Origin: Gemmatales bacterium
GTDB taxonomy: Bacteria > Planctomycetota > Planctomycetia > Gemmatales > HRBIN36
NCBI GenBank assembly: GCA_025060195.1
Contig: JANXCQ010000029.1
Coordinates: forward strand, 1-52,734
Direction: 5' to 3'
DNA length: 52,734 nt
Shown in pieces: positions 9,240-17,288 of this stretch. Within the stretch, counting starts at the first letter, position 1. Every line of letters starts with the position of its first letter. The notes under the pieces were generated by a model that did not search any database, had not been told where the DNA came from, and worked only from the letters and a program-made list of their open reading frames with translations. The position numbers and the translations under genes were made by a program.

Positions 9240-11324
9240 CTAAGGAAGCAAATCGGGAATCGGTAACGGCACGCTCAAGTGTAGGCGAACTCCGTGCAGG
9301 AAAACTCCAGCTTCGACAGGCTCTTCTGGCACGTGACACCGAGGTGTCAATTCTAAGACGGTGAAGCCAAATACCTGGGACCGCGCTTCTCGCTCTGACC
9401 ACCTGATCTGCCACGTTTTTCCCATTGCGTCCTTCACTCGGGCCTCGATACGCAAGCTTACCCCAGGACGGTAGAGGTAGCATTCTCCCGGCCAACTGAC
9501 CTGTGTAGCCAGGCGATATTCCCATCGCCGCGATCGGCCAAACTGACCAGTGCTGGCATCAAACCGTTGATACGAGAGGGTGGTCGCACGCTCTCCGGGC
9601 GACGAAAACGTGAGTAATAACTGACTCGGCGGTTCCTGCAGCCGAGCAGTTTGACCAGGCAGCGGTTCCACCGTCATTTCAGGCCAACTCAACCATAACC
9701 TGCCCAGGGGCAGTGGCACGGTCTCTTGTAAAACAAACTGTACCAACTCGTCCAGAGGGTCACGCATTTCGCGCCCCGACCAAGCTTGAAGCATCTGAAC
9801 CACGCTGAGCCACTCGGCTAATTCCCGCCGCGCTGCTCCGCCCAACCAGCCCCGCTGTACCAGCTCCCGCCAGGCGGCCAAGGTCTCTCGACCTTCGCCT
9901 AAACGCAACACCTGTCGGCGAATCTCCGCACGCACCGGCTCGAGCACGGCCAAATATCGTTGCTCCGCCAATTGACGCAAGTCCTCCGCTACTTCGTTAG
10001 GCAAATCTCCAGGTAAAAGACGTAAGTCTGCTTCTGGGAAATGTTCATGCACCTGCTTCCGCCGCTCTGACACTTCCCGTAAAAACGCCTCCAAAGCATT
10101 GGGCTGTCTGGTCTGGAACAATCCGCTCTGCTCCCCGACGGGCGGAAGCCCCAGGGGAAACGCAAATGAAGCTTTGCCCGGTCTGCCTTCTTGTAAGGAG
10201 AGCTGCCCAGCCCCCTCCACGCCTAACACACAAGCCCGCGCATACACCCAGCCCAATTGAGCACGCACGTCGTGCAAAGCCCGCTCCCAAACTCGCTCTT
10301 CCTCACTTTCCAGCTTGGGCAACCAGGTCGTCATCCGCTGAAACTTTTGCACCGCCTCGAGCCAACTCGGCCAATCGAGGCTGAACGCTCCGCCCTGATG
10401 CCATTCCTCCCAGCGGAGCAACCGTCTGCCCCGATCGACCCACCACGCATAACGTTCGACACTCGGCAAATGCCGGGTCGGGTCCTCTTCCGTCGTCACC
10501 GTTGCCACAGGCCGATGATAACGCCCCGCCAATAGGATTATGCCAGTCAAGAAGCCCACTAGCGCCACCAGGCCTAACAGCAAGTAACACCAGGCCAAAT
10601 AAGTCTGTCTCCGCCGCCGACTCGCATATTCTAACGCCGCCACGCATACCTGCCGAAACAGTTGACCGACACCGAAGCCCAAAGGCAAGTCGCTTAGACG
10701 TGGATCGTCCTTTTCGCGCAAACTGACGGCCCAAATACGCCATTTCACCTGTCCAAAGCCTCCAGGGGTAGCAACAACGTCCTGACCAACGGGAGCTGAC
10801 GTTTCGGTGGCGTTCTCGCGTTGTGCTTGCGAGCCAGCCCGGTCAGGGTTGACGTAGAACCTCGCAGTGCACCTGGCCCAAATCGCCTGTAATCGGACCA
10901 GCCATTCCGATTTTCGTTCTTCTAGCCATTCCAATAGCTCAGGAAACGCCATCTCTCCGGCACATTTCTCCCAATTGTAGAGCACAACAAACACGCTCCG
11001 CTCGGCGGGCCATAACCACTTGCCCCACTCACGCGTCAACTCTGCTACCCTCGTCAGGAACTCTCGCAAACCCTCTTGACCCTGGCGGAGTAACTCCGCG
11101 TAGTCCAACAAGCACAGGCTGACATCTGCCTCCGCGGTGAGTTGAGCACTAATCCGAACTGTGACAGGCCACTTATTCTCAGACACGAACTTCATCAGCC
11201 TCCTTGCTGCGTCGGCCTCCCCTAAAGCGACGCATACCTCGACGACTGCCTGGGCCACGGCTCTCGGCTCCTTTGCTAACGCCTGGCCGACTTCCGCATC
11301 TGGCACCTGCTTGCCTCGCCCCAC
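9240..11324 (-). CDS. large hypothetical protein with one membrane segment
   Basis: 694 residues; I do not recognise the family. Residues 1-160 look helical and cytoplasmic. There is one clear membrane segment near 246-268 (LLLGLVALVGFLTGIILLAG). The outer part is about 420 residues, helical at first and then beta-rich near the C-terminus (residues 560-690). No catalytic motif, heme site or signal peptide is visible. The start is GTG; an in-frame TAA lies only 15 bases upstream with no other start between, and GGCGGA is a weak ribosome site. The next genes upstream on the same strand are a formylglycine-generating enzyme and a PerM-type permease, which say little about function. Confidence 0.7.
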   Translation of the reverse strand: MGRGKQVPDAEVGQALAKEPRAVAQAVVEVCVALGEADAARRLMKFVSENKWPVTVRISAQLTAEADVSLCLLDYAELLRQGQEGLREFLTRVAELTREWGKWLWPAERSVFVVLYNWEKCAGEMAFPELLEWLEERKSEWLVRLQAIWARCTARFYVNPDRAGSQAQRENATETSAPVGQDVVATPGGFGQVKWRIWAVSLREKDDPRLSDLPLGFGVGQLFRQVCVAALEYASRRRRQTYLAWCYLLLGLVALVGFLTGIILLAGRYHRPVATVTTEEDPTRHLPSVERYAWWVDRGRRLLRWEEWHQGGAFSLDWPSWLEAVQKFQRMTTWLPKLESEEERVWERALHDVRAQLGWVYARACVLGVEGAGQLSLQEGRPGKASFAFPLGLPPVGEQSGLFQTRQPNALEAFLREVSERRKQVHEHFPEADLRLLPGDLPNEVAEDLRQLAEQRYLAVLEPVRAEIRRQVLRLGEGRETLAAWRELVQRGWLGGAARRELAEWLSVVQMLQAWSGREMRDPLDELVQFVLQETVPLPLGRLWLSWPEMTVEPLPGQTARLQEPPSQLLLTFSSPGERATTLSYQRFDASTGQFGRSRRWEYRLATQVSWPGECYLYRPGVSLRIEARVKDAMGKTWQIRWSEREARSQVFGFTVLELTPRCHVPEEPVEAGVFLHGVRLHLSVPLPIPDLLP

Positions 11325-11682
11325 AGTTTGGTCCGCCTGTTACTCCGCCTTAGTGATGAGCACGCTCCGCCGATGTGTCCTCGGGATCTTTAGTCGCTAA
11401 GTCTAAAGCCATGCTCTCATTGTACCAAAAGAGTTCCGTCGCATCGTAATCCAAACCCATCGCATAATTCTGACATGCTGTTCTTTTGACCATACCTGCG
11501 AAAGCGAACGGCACGACTAATCCGCTCAGTATCCCCTTTGCCACACCCGTGATTCAACCTTGCAGGCGATGGAAACAGGAGCTAGCGTTTCTGCGTTCTG
11601 GCCATTTCCAGGCCCAATACCTTAGCTCTGTGTCAGCCTAGCAGATTTCGCGTGAGGCACCCGCGTCAACAGCATGCGGTAT
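11325..11682. other. intergenic stretch, possible 64-codon ORF
   Basis: 358 bases between two minus-strand genes. The only open frame is a 64-codon GTG-started minus-strand ORF (11350-11544) with no convincing ribosome site. Its C-terminal half reads as plausible protein, but I see no domain. I found no terminator, promoter or repeat that I can support. Confidence 0.4.
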
Positions 11683-12801
11683 TTATTTCGCTGGTGAAAG
11701 AACACAACGAAAACCGACATGCTGATGGCTGCTGCGCGGTTCCCCTTTGCCACGACCTGCGGGCATGTACCGAATGCAGTATTGGTCGCTGCACAAGAAA
11801 GAACCGCCCCGCTGCACTCGCTTAGGTACCCCAGGTTCTAAAGGATCAAAGCTATCGGCAGGACCTTGGGGATTGCGTCGCGGCGTTATCTGGTAGGCGT
11901 CGGGGCGGTACCAGTCCTGGCACCACTCCCAGACATTACCCGCCATGTCGTACAAACCGAACCCGTTCGGCGGATAAGACGCGACGGGCGCCGTGGTCGT
12001 AAATCCATCTTCGGCGGTGTTGACGACAGGAAAACGCCCTTGCCAGATATTAGCGAGCCAGCGGCCACCAGGTTTGAGTTCGTCGCCCCAAACGTAAGGT
12101 TTTCGATCCAAGCCGCCGCGGGCCGCGAATTCCCATTCCGCTTCCGTGGGAAGTCGTTTCCCCGCCCATTGCGCATAAGCGACGGCGTCCTCCCACGAGA
12201 CATGGACTACGGGATGATTTTCTCGCCCGGCAATGCTACTGCCCGGGCCTTCTGGATGACGCCAATTTGCCCCAGGGACGTATTGCCACCACTGTCGGAC
12301 ATCCTCCAGACCGGCGACTTGCTGTGGCGGACGAAAACAGATCGAGCCTGCGACTAACTTATCGGACGGGACGTCGGGAAATTCTTCGCGACTCGGCGCC
12401 CGCTCCGCGGTAGTGACGTAGCCCGTAGCCTCGACAAATCGGGCGAACTGCGCGTTGGTTACTTCCGTCTTATCCATCCAGAAGCCGTCCACGTAAACCA
12501 ACTTGGGCGGATAGGCATCGGGAAACAGGTCTTGGCGATCCGTCCCCATCCAGAACCAACCGCCGGGAATCCACACCATGCCCTCGGGTGCTGGGCCTGG
12601 CGGCGCATAAGAGTTGATCCTAGGCCCGTCCGGTTCGTCTCCAGGACGGACTAATAGCAGGGGCAATGAGACTGCGGCGAGCCCGATAACAATCAACAAA
12701 AGCCACACCCAGCGCCGCGACGATGCACGTGAAGGTGCGGCTCTCGGCATCCGAGAAGCTGGGTGTAACTCCAGCGATGATTGCTTCGTTTTTCGGGGCA
12801 T
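11683..12801 (-). CDS. membrane-anchored formylglycine-generating enzyme (SUMF1/FGE family)
   Basis: 372 residues from ATG 12801; a TTG at 12822 would add seven residues and neither start has a strong ribosome site. A basic N-terminus and one membrane segment near residues 32-53 (WVWLLLIVIGLAAVSLPLLL) place the catalytic domain outside the cytoplasm. The domain opens with GMVWIPGGWFWMGTD and contains RLPTEAEWEFAARGG and GNVWEWCQDWY. The key point is SFLCSDQYCIRY near the C-terminus: Cys337 and Cys342 match the two active-site cysteines of true FGE, and VGFRC ends the fold. Such enzymes convert a sulfatase cysteine to formylglycine. No sulfatase gene lies in the window. Planctomycetes usually carry many sulfatases, so a partner elsewhere is expected. 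Confidence 0.88.
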   Translation of the reverse strand: MPRKTKQSSLELHPASRMPRAAPSRASSRRWVWLLLIVIGLAAVSLPLLLVRPGDEPDGPRINSYAPPGPAPEGMVWIPGGWFWMGTDRQDLFPDAYPPKLVYVDGFWMDKTEVTNAQFARFVEATGYVTTAERAPSREEFPDVPSDKLVAGSICFRPPQQVAGLEDVRQWWQYVPGANWRHPEGPGSSIAGRENHPVVHVSWEDAVAYAQWAGKRLPTEAEWEFAARGGLDRKPYVWGDELKPGGRWLANIWQGRFPVVNTAEDGFTTTAPVASYPPNGFGLYDMAGNVWEWCQDWYRPDAYQITPRRNPQGPADSFDPLEPGVPKRVQRGGSFLCSDQYCIRYMPAGRGKGEPRSSHQHVGFRCVLSPAK

Positions 12802-12849
12802 CAGGAAAGAAGCCCAGCACAATCAATAAAAATCGTCGCAAATCGAGCC

Positions 12850-14124
12850 TCAGGCAGAATCGGCCAACTTACCAGACTTCGCCCAGGAAGCGGACGTTAC
12901 TGCGATGGGATTTTGTTCAGTGGTGGGAACAGAACTGGGGGAATCTTCACCGCCCGGGCCAGCCAAGTGAACGGACGCCTCGCTGGGGTTCGGCGTCAAG
13001 CCGTGCAGCGCCTGCCAAGAAGGGAACCATCGCGCGACTAGTCGCCGAATCCATCCCGGCGTGGACGGTTCCATGCCCATGAGATTGCCCCAGGCTTCCC
13101 ACCCAGGCACATGCAGGCAGATGGCGCGAACCCCGGCCATTAGTGGCACTGCCAGGAATAAGCCGACCTCGCCCCACACTACATACCAGAACAGGCACGC
13201 CAAGAGAACCGTGGTCGCATTGAGTTGCACATTGCGACCGATGACCAGCGGAAAGATGACGTAACCTTCGACGACGGATACCAGGGTGTACACCACAGCC
13301 ACTGTAACAGCTGGTCCAAAACCCTGGGCGACAAACGCCTCGACCAGAGGGGGAACCCCCGCGATAATCGGACCTATGTAAGGCACGAAGGTAAGGATGC
13401 CTGCCAGAATCGCCCAGGTCCACCCCTGCTTCAGTCCCAGGTGGGTGAAGAAGATGCCCAGGAAAATGGCCATCGCAACGTTGATCAGCGTGCGCCAAAC
13501 GATATACGATCGCACTGCCAAGGCCATTTCCTGTAACGCCTCAATGGCGGCCCGCGCGTTGGGCTCCGTGATCGGACCAAAAATCTCCCCGAAGCGTCGA
13601 ATCAGCATATCGCCTTCTAACAGCAGGAAAAACACCAGGAACAGCACCAATATGATATTTTCCGTCGCCAGGCGCAAATACACAGGCAAGTTTCTCGTTT
13701 CCGTTCTGACTAACTCGTCGAAGTGTTGAAAGAAAACTGAGTCCTCTACGCGGGGAGGCAAAATGTGCTCAGCAAACTCGGGACTTATCGCCTGGACATT
13801 CTTGCGGATGACTTCGTAAACGCGAACCTGCTGTTCATAAGTTTGGGGCAAGTCCTGAACCAGCTGCTGGATCGCAGTCAGCGCCCACAAGGCGAAGCTA
13901 ATGATTAGCGCGACGAAACCGACGATGACCAAAGCACCTGCCAAGACTCGCGGCAAATGCCAGCGCTGGTGTAAATGCTGGACGATGGGCCAAAAAACAC
14001 TGGCCAACATGAGAGAAATGACTAGAGGCAAAAACAGGGCACGTCCAAAGTAGAGCCCCGTCACCAGCCCCAACAATGCCAGCGCCGCCACGCCGACTCG
14101 GACGGTGAAGTTATTTTCCTGCAC
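12850..14124 (-). CDS. AI-2E/PerM family permease
   Basis: 424 residues with the usual layout of the AI-2E transporter family: membrane segments at both ends of the N-terminal third, a soluble amphipathic stretch (about 85-150), then a membrane bundle with the conserved FVPYIGPIIAG near residue 250. A hydrophilic tail of about 70 residues rich in Ser, Thr and Pro is longer than usual. Substrates vary in this family and the autoinducer label is often wrong. The start is GTG at 14124 with only a weak ribosome site. Its stop lies 48 bases before the start of the formylglycine-enzyme gene, so the two may be co-transcribed. Confidence 0.85.
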   Translation of the reverse strand: MQENNFTVRVGVAALALLGLVTGLYFGRALFLPLVISLMLASVFWPIVQHLHQRWHLPRVLAGALVIVGFVALIISFALWALTAIQQLVQDLPQTYEQQVRVYEVIRKNVQAISPEFAEHILPPRVEDSVFFQHFDELVRTETRNLPVYLRLATENIILVLFLVFFLLLEGDMLIRRFGEIFGPITEPNARAAIEALQEMALAVRSYIVWRTLINVAMAIFLGIFFTHLGLKQGWTWAILAGILTFVPYIGPIIAGVPPLVEAFVAQGFGPAVTVAVVYTLVSVVEGYVIFPLVIGRNVQLNATTVLLACLFWYVVWGEVGLFLAVPLMAGVRAICLHVPGWEAWGNLMGMEPSTPGWIRRLVARWFPSWQALHGLTPNPSEASVHLAGPGGEDSPSSVPTTEQNPIAVTSASWAKSGKLADSA

Positions 14125-14476
14125 GGCTCTGGTTCCAGCCTGCGGTCCTTTTGCCCAACGACTGAGTTTAGTATTTCCTCAGGGCGCACCCCTTGGTGCG
14201 CAAGTGCTCCCCTCTACAATCTATTCTGAAATCAGGCTAATTGACAGGGGTGCCTCAGTCGAGGGTGTCCGCTTTGCTCTGGCTAGGCTGGTTGGTGGCA
14301 GTCCTCCTCGCCGCGGCGGTATTGACCGTGGTCTTCTGGCCCGCTCGCCGGGAGCGCGACGAGCCACCGTCGGGCTGACGGCCACGCACTGTCCAAGGCA
14401 GTGCCTACTCATCGGCACCAGTCCATGGCCTGATACTCGTGCCCCTGGGTAAGATTGGCCTTACCAGGAGAAACTC
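14125..14476. other. divergent intergenic region between permease and bioB
   Basis: 352 bases separating divergent genes, so promoters for both should lie here, although I cannot pick confident -35/-10 pairs. It holds the possible 42-codon membrane-peptide ORF at 14250-14378. After that comes a small inverted repeat (CACTG, 7-base loop, CAGTG) near 14387-14403. Confidence 0.5.
14250..14378 (+). CDS. possible small single-span membrane protein (42 aa)
   Basis: A GTG-started frame of 42 codons reads as a short N-terminus, one long hydrophobic span from about residue 8 to 30 (LLWLGWLVAVLLAAAVLTVV), then a charged tail PARRERDEPPSG. The span followed by positive residues is what a small inner-membrane protein looks like. 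The ribosome site is weak (CAGG directly before GTG). The gap to bioB is 98 bases. No family is recognised, and a chance GC-rich frame cannot be excluded. Confidence 0.35.
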   Translation: MPQSRVSALLWLGWLVAVLLAAAVLTVVFWPARRERDEPPSG

Positions 14477-15559
14477 ATGCAGGAACTGGATTTCCTTGCT
14501 TTAGCGCGACGTGTCATCGGCGGGGGCGAAATCACCGCTGAGGAGATAGAGCAACTATTCCGCGTCGAAGGCGAGGCCATCTACGACTTGATGTATGCCG
14601 CTCATAAAGTGCGGGTGCATTTTCACGGCAACCGCGTAACGTTCTGTAGCATCATTCCCAGTAAATTCGGCAAGTGCAGCGAGGATTGTAAGTTCTGTGC
14701 TCAAAGCATTCACTGGAACACGGGCATTCAGCCCCATCCCATGATGGATGCCGAGACGGTCAAGAAAGCCTGCCTCGACGCCAAGAAGAATGGGGCGAGC
14801 GCTTTTGGGTTGGTCAATTCGGGTCGTGGTCCGACGAAACATGATTGGCCTCAGGTCGTCGCTGCCATCAAAGCCATCAAGGAAGTGGACGGCATCTGCC
14901 ATTGCGCCACGCTCGGCGAACTAACCCGAGAACAAGCCCGCGAACTCAAAGCGCTGGGCATCCGTCGCATTAACCACAACATCGAAACCTCCCGCGAGTT
15001 CTACCCCAACATCGTCACTACGCACACCTGGGAAGATCGTATTCGCACCTTACAGATTGCCCGCGAGGAGGGATTGGAACTGTGTTGTGGCTGTATCTTC
15101 GGTATGGGGGAAAGCATTCAAGACCGCGTGAGCATCGTACTGGCGTTGCGACGCATCAACCCGCAAGTGGTTCCGCTGAACTTCCTTTATCCGATTCCTG
15201 GCACACCGTTGGAGCACACGGAGCCGCTCAAGCCCCTGGAAATACTCAAGATAATCGCCACGGTGCGCTTGGCGCTGCCCCATCCGGACATCAAGATCGG
15301 CGGCGGTCGGGAAAAGAACTTACGCGACCTGCAAAGTTGGATTTTCTATGCAGGAGCCACCAGTGCGATCATTGGCAACTATTTGGCCACCTATGGCCGA
15401 CCGCATGAGGTGGATCTGCAGATGATCCGCGATCTCGAATTGGAATGGCATCATGACCGCGTGGGCGACGTGGACCCAAACCGACCGCTGGAGTTTTCCT
15501 TTGATCCTCCCGCTGCCCCGCCCCAGCGGGGACGCTGGCATTTACAACTGGTGAGCTAA
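14477..15559 (+). CDS. bioB: biotin synthase, radical SAM
   Basis: 360 residues. BioB inserts sulfur into dethiobiotin, the last step of biotin synthesis. The radical-SAM cluster motif is CSEDCKFC (Cys67, Cys71, Cys74). NHNIETSREFYPNI, GMGESIQDR and KIGGGRE are typical BioB segments, the last holding the conserved arginine of the auxiliary-cluster site. By eye alignment with E. coli BioB, Cys128 and Cys188 are matched by Cys143 (CHCATLG) and Cys203 or Cys204 (LCCGCIFG), but Cys97 is replaced by Gly111 in AFGLVNSG. The extra cysteines at 141, 204 and 206 suggest a different auxiliary cluster. ATG has CAGGAGA upstream. bioF lies 1.7 kb downstream in the same direction; bioA and bioD are not in the window. 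Confidence 0.93.
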   Translation: MQELDFLALARRVIGGGEITAEEIEQLFRVEGEAIYDLMYAAHKVRVHFHGNRVTFCSIIPSKFGKCSEDCKFCAQSIHWNTGIQPHPMMDAETVKKACLDAKKNGASAFGLVNSGRGPTKHDWPQVVAAIKAIKEVDGICHCATLGELTREQARELKALGIRRINHNIETSREFYPNIVTTHTWEDRIRTLQIAREEGLELCCGCIFGMGESIQDRVSIVLALRRINPQVVPLNFLYPIPGTPLEHTEPLKPLEILKIIATVRLALPHPDIKIGGGREKNLRDLQSWIFYAGATSAIIGNYLATYGRPHEVDLQMIRDLELEWHHDRVGDVDPNRPLEFSFDPPAAPPQRGRWHLQLVS

Positions 15560-15722
15560 CCATTTCCACCAGGCACCTGATCCATCCTGACCTTCGGGCA
15601 TGGCGTGAGCTATAAATTCCTAACAGCGCCGGGTTCCTTGCCAAGGCGAATCCCGATCGCGCCATGCCGGTGCGTCGTCCGCGTAGCCTATTACAGAGGC
15701 ACTTCGTGCCGGGAGGCCAGCC

Positions 15723-16085
15723 GTGCCCACGACTTTCCTCTGTCCGCATTGTGAGGCCAAGTTGCAAAGTAACAATCCTCAGATTCAAGGCAAACGGGTA
15801 CGTTGTGCCAAATGCAATTCCTTGTTCACGGTGACTGCAGGCCTAATTGTCCGCGACGCACCAGTTCGAACAAGCACCGCGGCACGTCCTGAGCCCGAGG
15901 AGGAACCAACGCAATTAGCCCCTGCTAAGAAACCCATCACAGCGAAGAGAAAAAACAAAAAATCGTCTTCTTCCTCAACGATGTATTGGGTCCGCACTTT
16001 CATTGCTCTAGCCCTGCTGATTATTCTAGTTACCGCCACACTGGTGATTCTCATTAACAAAGGTTATTTGCAATTGGGCGACTAA
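15723..16085 (+). CDS. MJ0042-type zinc-ribbon protein with a C-terminal membrane anchor
   Basis: 120 residues. The N-terminus is a two-knuckle zinc ribbon (CPHC at residues 7-10 and CAKC at 28-31) of the MJ0042 type common in Planctomycetes and deltaproteobacteria. A low-complexity Pro/Glu then Lys/Ser linker follows, and the protein ends with one membrane segment (IALALLIILVTATLVILI). It is probably a tail-anchored protein with a cytoplasmic zinc finger. The start is GTG 15723, decided by GGGAGG at 15710-15715, 7 bases upstream. Specific function is unknown. Confidence 0.75.
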   Translation: MPTTFLCPHCEAKLQSNNPQIQGKRVRCAKCNSLFTVTAGLIVRDAPVRTSTAARPEPEEEPTQLAPAKKPITAKRKNKKSSSSSTMYWVRTFIALALLIILVTATLVILINKGYLQLGD

Positions 16086-16110
16086 ACGTTTTCTGCGGAA
16101 GGACGCCGTG

Positions 16111-17253
16111 ATGACGCGGGTAGAGAAATCGGCTCCTGGGTTAGTCACCTGGAACACCGCCAAATTACAGAAGTACCTGAATCAGTTTGCGCGGGCTAAA
16201 AATGGCGCATTAGCAAAGCAGTGGAATTCCTGGGTCGCCGAGCGGGCGGCTAAAGATGCGTTTGTCAGCCGACAATTATCTCCAGCAGCGCTCGATAGTT
16301 TCGCGGAGGATGCTTTATCGGAAATGTTGAAACTGTTTTGGGCGTTCAAGGTTTGGCGAAAGAAAGAAGTGCTTCTGGCGAAGATTTCCAGTCCAGGGAT
16401 GGCGCCGATCCGCGAGGGTCTGCGGACACTTTTGTATGGTCCCCAATCCCTTGCCGAGCGATTCGATTTGGTGAGGAAAACCATCCCCCTCTTCGGGCCC
16501 GCGGCCATTTCGGAAATCTTAGTCCACTACGACCCTCAACAGTTCGCCCTTTACAACAATAAGGTGGTCAAGGCGATACTCGAACTAGCGCAGCACCTCG
16601 AAGACTTTCCGAAGTCGGTGGTCACGGGCCGCCACTACCTTCGTTACTGTGAAATCGCCCGCAGTCTTTTAGCGGTGGTCCGTGGTCAAATGCCTGAAAT
16701 CCGCGACCTGCTTGACCTGAATCTCCTGTTATGGTTCATATGTCTCAAGTTGAGGCAGCCCAGGGACGAAACGCAAGGGGCCAGACCTGACCGAGCCGCG
16801 AGCGACAAGCGAAGGCCTGAGTCGGAAGATTTCGCTCATGATGAGATTGTGGCCAAGCTCGTCCGCTTGGGGCAACTCCTGGGTTTCGATGCGCGGAAGG
16901 AGCAAATGACCTCCCGAGGCTGCCGCATCGATGTTATCTGGACGGTGCAAGTAGCCCGCCTTGGCGAAGTTATTTACGCGTTTGAGGTACATCGGCGCGG
17001 CAGCCTGGACTCGGCCATCCTGAACTTGCAACGCATCAGTCGTGAACCGCGCGTGCAAAAGGTGATCCTGGTTTCCCTGCCGCAGGAAATCGACCGCTTC
17101 CGAAGCGAGATTGAAACCCTCGAAGACCATCGGCTCAATAAGGCGATGGCCTACCTGACTGTGGACGACGTACACCGTGTCACCACGCACATGGAGAGCG
17201 TGCATACCATTCTGAAAAGCGTGGGCATCGTCGGCGTCCATGCGGAGCGCTAG
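16111..17253 (+). CDS. hypothetical protein with a possible nuclease-like C-terminal domain
   Basis: 380 residues from ATG 16111; GGAAGGA at 16097-16103 favours this over GTG 16108. I do not recognise the family. The N-terminal 200 residues look helical. After a charged linker (about 218-242) there is an alpha/beta domain with GCRIDVIW (Asp274), VIYAFEVHRRG (Glu292, His294) and a helix ending SAILNLQRI, then KVILVSL. The order Asp, then E-x-H in a strand, then a helix resembles a PD-(D/E)xK fold in which the lysine is replaced. That is an inference from pattern only. It lies between bioB and bioF in one direction, 26 bases after the zinc-ribbon gene and 35 bases before bioF. Confidence 0.6.
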   Translation: MTRVEKSAPGLVTWNTAKLQKYLNQFARAKNGALAKQWNSWVAERAAKDAFVSRQLSPAALDSFAEDALSEMLKLFWAFKVWRKKEVLLAKISSPGMAPIREGLRTLLYGPQSLAERFDLVRKTIPLFGPAAISEILVHYDPQQFALYNNKVVKAILELAQHLEDFPKSVVTGRHYLRYCEIARSLLAVVRGQMPEIRDLLDLNLLLWFICLKLRQPRDETQGARPDRAASDKRRPESEDFAHDEIVAKLVRLGQLLGFDARKEQMTSRGCRIDVIWTVQVARLGEVIYAFEVHRRGSLDSAILNLQRISREPRVQKVILVSLPQEIDRFRSEIETLEDHRLNKAMAYLTVDDVHRVTTHMESVHTILKSVGIVGVHAER

Positions 17254-17288
17254 TCAATGCACCCGTTGTGGAAGGAAGGTTTAGTGCG

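Noticed and set aside
11350..11544. 64-codon minus-strand gene
   Set aside because: GTG start without ribosome site and no family; too weak to list as a gene.
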